A program made the position numbers and the translations under genes. The notes beneath the pieces were generated by a model. That model worked only from the letters and a program-made list of their open reading frames with translations, was not told the origin of the DNA and searched no databases. From positions 1-33,468 of the IMG/VR virus record IMGVR_UViG_3300046328_000237: a stretch of DNA of 33,468 bases; one strand, written 5' to 3'. This DNA is from a virus. Of the stretch, positions 30,711 through 33,468 are shown one piece after another (position 1 is the first letter of the stretch; each line of letters starts with the position of its first letter).

Positions 30711-30872
30711 TTAGGCATTGTAGACCCATACCTTAGACCCGTCTACGTCGTCGTAGGTAAGAAAGTTATTAGCTATATTGATATTAGAATAATCGAAGTT
30801 AAAATATACCTTGGAGGAATTAGTTATCCCATTATTATAAGTTATCTCTAGCGTCTTAGTTAGGTTACTCAT
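30711..30872 (-). CDS. Hypothetical 53-aa protein
   Basis: 53 aa with GGAG eight bases before the ATG. Beta-rich and Asn/Tyr-rich: KTLEITYNNGITNSS, VYFNFDYSNINIANN, ending GSKVWVYNA. Looks like a small beta-sandwich or virion decoration piece. Overlaps the upstream membrane gene by eight bases. Confidence 0.55.
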   Translation of the reverse strand: MSNLTKTLEITYNNGITNSSKVYFNFDYSNINIANNFLTYDDVDGSKVWVYNA

Positions 30873-31050
30873 TATCATGGCTCCATGTCTGAAGTTTTAA
30901 CCAGTAGCTTCTAATGGTCTTATCTGTAATCTCTAATACCCAGCTAGCTTTACCCATTACTGCGTACTGAAGTGTATTAACCACGTTATTAAACGAGGCC
31001 ACTACGATTAATATTAGTAGTGCTGGTAGTACTGTAAGTCTCTTAAGCAT
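30865..31050 (-). CDS. Membrane-anchored small protein
   Basis: 61 aa. Residues ~5-22 are a membrane span (LTVLPALLILIVVASF) followed by a soluble tail with Trp-rich TIRSYWLKLQTWSHDNE. Eight-base overlap with each neighbour. No family recognised. Confidence 0.55.
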   Translation of the reverse strand: MLKRLTVLPALLILIVVASFNNVVNTLQYAVMGKASWVLEITDKTIRSYWLKLQTWSHDNE

Positions 31051-31231
31051 TTTCTAGCTCCATGTATGCGGTCTGTATTTCTATTTCTTTAATAGTTTTT
31101 TCATATAAACAGTATGCGTAGTTATCGTCTTTATTATAATCCTGTTTTAAATATGAGATTAAATTTATAACTGTCTTCTCCATATTCTCGATACGAAACT
31201 TACGGGGGTTAATCATTTCTTTAGTAATCAT
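31043..31231 (-). CDS. Hypothetical helical protein
   Basis: 62 aa from the ATG at 31231, which overlaps the previous stop as ATGA; an upstream ATG at 31243 would add four residues. Helical with basic N-terminus (NPRKFRIENMEKTVINLISYL) and acidic end. Function unknown. Confidence 0.55.
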   Translation of the reverse strand: MITKEMINPRKFRIENMEKTVINLISYLKQDYNKDDNYAYCLYEKTIKEIEIQTAYMELENA

Positions 31232-31404
31232 TGTTTGGCCCATTTAGCTTTATTAATCTTCCATGCTCTCTTAAGGAAGCTGTAATGATATCTACCGTTA
31301 ACGCTTGATACAGTCTCGATAGTAAAATTACCTTCTGGCCTGCGCTTAAATCCAGATAAGTAAAACTCATTCCAGAATGGGTTATAGTGATAAGGGTTAC
31401 TCAT
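31228..31404 (-). CDS. Hypothetical 58-aa basic aromatic protein
   Basis: 58 aa occupying what would otherwise be a gap after TerS. Tyr/Phe/Trp- and Lys/Arg-rich: MSNPYHYNPFWNEFYLSGFK, HYSFLKRAWKINKAKWAKQ. Overlaps TerS by eight bases and the next gene as ATGA. No family recognised. Confidence 0.55.
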   Translation of the reverse strand: MSNPYHYNPFWNEFYLSGFKRRPEGNFTIETVSSVNGRYHYSFLKRAWKINKAKWAKQ

Positions 31405-31876
31405 TTTCTTCCTTTTTTGCTGGTAGGTTATAAGCTAACTTAATAAAGTTTTTAGCTTCGTCTGTTACGTCTATAGTCGTCTTCTCTTTAAATGTATTAG
31501 ATACAGAATTTAAAATAAATTTCGTAAAATTACTATCGTAGGCTTTAGTTAGCCCTGCTTCTACTAGCATCTGCTCCTGTAATTCCTTACATCTATTATA
31601 TGCGTGTAAAAAGTCTGGGTAATCTTCGCACCAATTAAGTAAAGTCTTAGTAGTTACCCCTAACTCTCTAGCAGAGAAGCCCTGAAAGCTAGGAAATCGA
31701 TTAAATTCTTTCTCTTTCTTAAAGCCTGTAGACTCTTTAAATATATCTACTGAGAAGTAATCTATCATACGCTGGCAGTATGCTGGGTCGTACTTAGTAG
31801 GTCTACCAAACTCGTAGCCATCTGGCTTAGCTTTCTGTTTACCGTTAGGCTTTAGCTTTTTAATTTCTTTACCCAT
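31397..31876 (-). CDS. terS: Terminase small subunit
   Basis: 159 aa. N-terminal basic tail, then helix-turn-helix FSARELGVTTKTLLNWCEDY and helices HAYNRCKELQEQMLVEAGL, NFTKFILNSVSNTFKEK, the usual TerS plan of DNA-binding HTH plus oligomerisation helices. About 1.5 kb and seven small genes separate it from TerL (31397 to 29842), an unusual distance. Recognises packaging sites and stimulates TerL. Confidence 0.8.
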   Translation of the reverse strand: MGKEIKKLKPNGKQKAKPDGYEFGRPTKYDPAYCQRMIDYFSVDIFKESTGFKKEKEFNRFPSFQGFSARELGVTTKTLLNWCEDYPDFLHAYNRCKELQEQMLVEAGLTKAYDSNFTKFILNSVSNTFKEKTTIDVTDEAKNFIKLAYNLPAKKEENE

Positions 31877-31955
31877 GAGCGAATATCTTTAGTGCTAGTA
31901 TTACTATTAGACCTAAACAGACGTAATCTACGAAGTCTTCTTTAAGGTACTTCAT
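31869..31955 (-). CDS. 28-aa single-span membrane micropeptide
   Basis: 28 codons: MKYLKEDFVDYVCLGLIVIL, then ALKIFAHG. One hydrophobic helix after a charged start. Joined to the upstream gene by TAATG and overlapping the TerS start by eight bases. Similar in plan to the 24-aa gene at 30280. Unknown role. Confidence 0.5.
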   Translation of the reverse strand: MKYLKEDFVDYVCLGLIVILALKIFAHG

Positions 31956-32143
31956 TAGCTCAGCCTTAAAAAAGCTACCTGTAATAGGCGCTCATTCTGT
32001 AAATATGCGTTAATAAGTTTACCGATAATGGTCTGGTCTTCTGGATTAATTTCTAGGGTTACTTTAACTGAGCCGTCTACCTTAGTAGAGACTCCTGATA
32101 GTATAGCTTGACAGCTACCTAATTCTGCTATTTTTACGCTCAT
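31955..32143 (-). CDS. Hypothetical 62-aa protein
   Basis: 62 aa with a GAAGG SD. Beta start (VKIAELGSCQAILSGVS, VKVTLEINPEDQ) and helical C-terminus (IGKLINAYLQNERLLQVAF). Unrecognised. Its stop sits in the TAATG of the 28-aa gene. Confidence 0.55.
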   Translation of the reverse strand: MSVKIAELGSCQAILSGVSTKVDGSVKVTLEINPEDQTIIGKLINAYLQNERLLQVAFLRLS

Positions 32144-32204
32144 GCTGGGCCTTCGCCTAGTAAGTAAAGTAGTCTTCGCTACTAATACTATCTAGCTTAG
32201 CTTA

Positions 32205-32214
32205 ATCTATAGAT
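32205..32214. repeat. Palindrome ATCTATAGAT shared with 8756-8765
   Basis: A ten-base perfect palindrome in the 83-base gap between two late genes, also present in the non-coding gap near 8756. A hairpin AGTAG/CTACT and a TTGACA hexamer lie in the same gap on the minus strand. Could be a protein-binding site. Confidence 0.4.
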
Positions 32215-32226
32215 ACTCTGTCAATT

Positions 32227-32406
32227 TTAAAAATGTACTTTCTTCTTATCTTTAAAAGACGCAGGGCCGTATAACTCCCAGTCTACCCATGCCTGTACGC
32301 TACCATATAATAAAACTATCTTGGCTTTTACAGAAGGCTCTAGCCTAATGCTGGTAATCTTCTTAGCCTCCTTACCCTTTAATGGTCTGCCTATTTTCTT
32401 ACTCAT
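32227..32406 (-). CDS. Candidate ribbon-helix-helix DNA-binding protein (59 aa)
   Basis: 59 aa with GGGAGG six bases before the ATG. GRPLKGKEAKKITSIRLEPS followed by VKAKIVLLYGSVQAWVDW resembles an Arc/MetJ ribbon-helix-helix: basic arm, beta strand ITSIRL, two helices. Second gene after the late promoter, which holds a palindrome, so it may regulate that promoter. Assignment is tentative. Confidence 0.5.
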   Translation of the reverse strand: MSKKIGRPLKGKEAKKITSIRLEPSVKAKIVLLYGSVQAWVDWELYGPASFKDKKKVHF

Positions 32407-32407
32407 A

Positions 32408-32605
32408 TTAGACCTCCCCTTTATTTTCTAACTCTTCTTTAGCTGCTTCCATAGCTGATAGCCAGCCATCCCAGTAAGCTATCTCTCTAGCTGCGTATTT
32501 AGCAGTCTCTTCGTCGTTATGCTTACGAGCTGCTGCGTATCTAACCTTAGCAGAATCTAACTGGGCCTTACCTTCTTCTAGTTTTAAATTAATAAAGTCT
32601 TTCAT
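32408..32605 (-). CDS. Small helical protein, first gene of the late region
   Basis: 65 aa, all helix: NLKLEEGKAQLDSAKVRYAA, RKHNDEETAKYAAREIAYWD, ending charged. AAGGGG lies six bases before the ATG. It is the first gene behind the late promoter and adjoins the ribbon-helix-helix candidate. No family recognised. Confidence 0.6.
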   Translation of the reverse strand: MKDFINLKLEEGKAQLDSAKVRYAAARKHNDEETAKYAAREIAYWDGWLSAMEAAKEELENKGEV

Positions 32606-32637
32606 TTATAACCCCTTTTATTTTTTGCAATAGGGTT

Positions 32638-32666
32638 ATAGTAATGCCTTTCGTATTACGAAACAA
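32638..32666 (-). promoter_or_regulatory. Late promoter with 15-bp palindromic operator candidate
   Basis: On the minus strand -35 TTGTTT (32666-32661) and -10 TACTAT (32643-32638) are 17 bases apart. A perfect palindrome TTTCGTA-A-TACGAAA (32649-32663) fills most of the spacer, where a bound repressor would block polymerase. Predicted start near 32631, about 26 bases before the 32605 ATG. Confidence 0.5.
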
Positions 32667-32677
32667 TTTAAAAGTAA

Positions 32678-32693
32678 TAGGTAGGTGATAATT
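32678..32693 (-). repeat. 16-bp repeat copy 2
   Basis: Identical to 21646-21661 (AATTATCACCTACCTA on the minus strand). Here it lies just upstream of the late -35, whereas the first copy lies after the tail tube gene. Confidence 0.7.
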
Positions 32694-32718
32694 TTAGGGT
32701 AGACTGCTAAGCTATCGA

Positions 32719-33468
32719 TTAGATAGCAGCAGGTATTAGGTCTGTATTCTTTTTAATATCTGTAATGTCAGAATTTGCAGGGGCCGTATAACTTGCCGAT
32801 GCAAGTCTTGAACTAATGGCTGCGTCTATTCTTGCAAGCTCAGTCGCTAGCTCTACTCTAACTTGTGCCGCAATCGCTGACGGAGTAGTGGAAAAAGTTC
32901 CTGTCGTGTTATCGGTTGAAACTCCAAGTAATACGTTAGCAGGATTTGGAACTGCTAAAGTTCCTGTTAACTCTAGTGACGCACCATAATTAGTTCCGCT
33001 TCTTACGTTAGCAGGAGTTGGATTTCCTAGAGCTACCCCTGCGGTGTACATTAGTTTATTTACGTTTGATTCATTTTTAAATGTCCATGTCACGTTAGAG
33101 GCTGCGAATAGCTTTATGTTTGGTGCATATACCGCCATATGGGTATTAGAGTTCACTAATGGGCCTGAAACTGTAACAGTCCCCATTGACTCGATTGCAT
33201 TGTAAGCCCCTGCGGTAACAGTACCTGTTACAGAAAAAGGACTTGTGGTTGCAGTAGTTAATAATGCAGGGCCAGTAGACCCAGTACAATCACCTGTCAC
33301 GTTTATAGCACTCGTACCTACCACTGAAACGGCTGAAGCAGTTGCAGTAGTTCCGCCAGTTGAGTTCCCTGTGATGTTGACGGTAGAGGATGCGATTGTG
33401 CATCTTATCGCCACGGCTGCACCAGTAGTAATATTTCCGGTCATATTAATAACTATGTTTCCTACGGT
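32719..33468 (-). CDS. Partial fibre/adhesin-like repeat protein, open at the right edge
   Basis: About 249 codons in the window; the frame stays open to the edge (TVGNIVIN precedes the first Met), so the N-terminus is missing. Gly/Ser/Thr/Asn-rich beta repeats: TGNITTGAAV, VNITGNSTGG, INVTGDCTGS, FSVTGTVTAG, consistent with a beta-helix or solenoid fibre. The C-terminus is a helix (VRVELATELARIDAAISSRL) and ends DIKKNTDLIPAAI, common in phage-tail/adhesin C-termini. Codon choice (more ACA, GCA, TCA, GTG) looks different from the other late genes. Stop lies inside a GCTATC/GATAGC hairpin. Confidence 0.6.
   Translation of the reverse strand, partial: TVGNIVINMTGNITTGAAVAIRCTIASSTVNITGNSTGGTTATASAVSVVGTSAINVTGDCTGSTGPALLTTATTSPFSVTGTVTAGAYNAIESMGTVTVSGPLVNSNTHMAVYAPNIKLFAASNVTWTFKNESNVNKLMYTAGVALGNPTPANVRSGTNYGASLELTGTLAVPNPANVLLGVSTDNTTGTFSTTPSAIAAQVRVELATELARIDAAISSRLASASYTAPANSDITDIKKNTDLIPAAI

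Overview
The window is almost wall-to-wall bacteriophage. A terminase pair, portal, scaffold, HK97-type capsid, tail tube, frameshifted tail chaperone, short tape measure and tail-tip genes, with no sheath or contractile baseplate genes, point to a long-tailed non-contractile (siphovirus-type) phage. The host is probably Gram-negative and uses Shine-Dalgarno (SD) signals: GGAG-type sites precede many genes, two products have lipoprotein signals, and the endolysin is a small M15-type peptidase. I cannot name the host. No integrase or classical lysogeny repressor is recognisable. No GATC tetramer was found in the 33.5 kb.

Layout. (1) 14-853 (-) is a replication initiator. It is divergent from a + strand early operon (1110-6117): Zn-ribbon protein, ERF annealase, SSB, DEDDh-type exonuclease, several unknown small proteins, an HNH endonuclease and a secreted HExxHxxGxxH lipoprotein. 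The 256-base divergent region holds opposing promoter candidates and a strongly structured element. (2) 6118-8663 has a second + promoter with a small HTH protein, a CxxC protein and an HNH-AP2 endonuclease, then a (-) metallophosphoesterase and a (+) RusA-like resolvase. (3) From 8620 to 32605 nearly everything is on the - strand and forms the late region. Read in its own direction (right to left) it is a promoter with a palindrome, a chain of tiny overlapping genes with TerS embedded, TerL, portal, two gp10-like paralogues, scaffold, capsid, neck proteins, tail tube, a terminator, chaperone G/GT with a lambda-like -1 slippery site, tape measure, distal tail and fibre proteins, and a lysis module interrupted by an opposite-strand NUMOD4-HNH gene. 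(4) 32719 to the right edge is a partial repetitive fibre/adhesin-like gene on the - strand.

Recombination (ERF, SSB, exonuclease, RusA) and the initiator form the early module; virion assembly, packaging and lysis form the late one. Ten genes shorter than about 60 codons were found by reading between the larger genes; most are joined to neighbours by ATGA or TAATG overlaps. All statements come from reading the sequence by eye; no searches or folding calculations were run.
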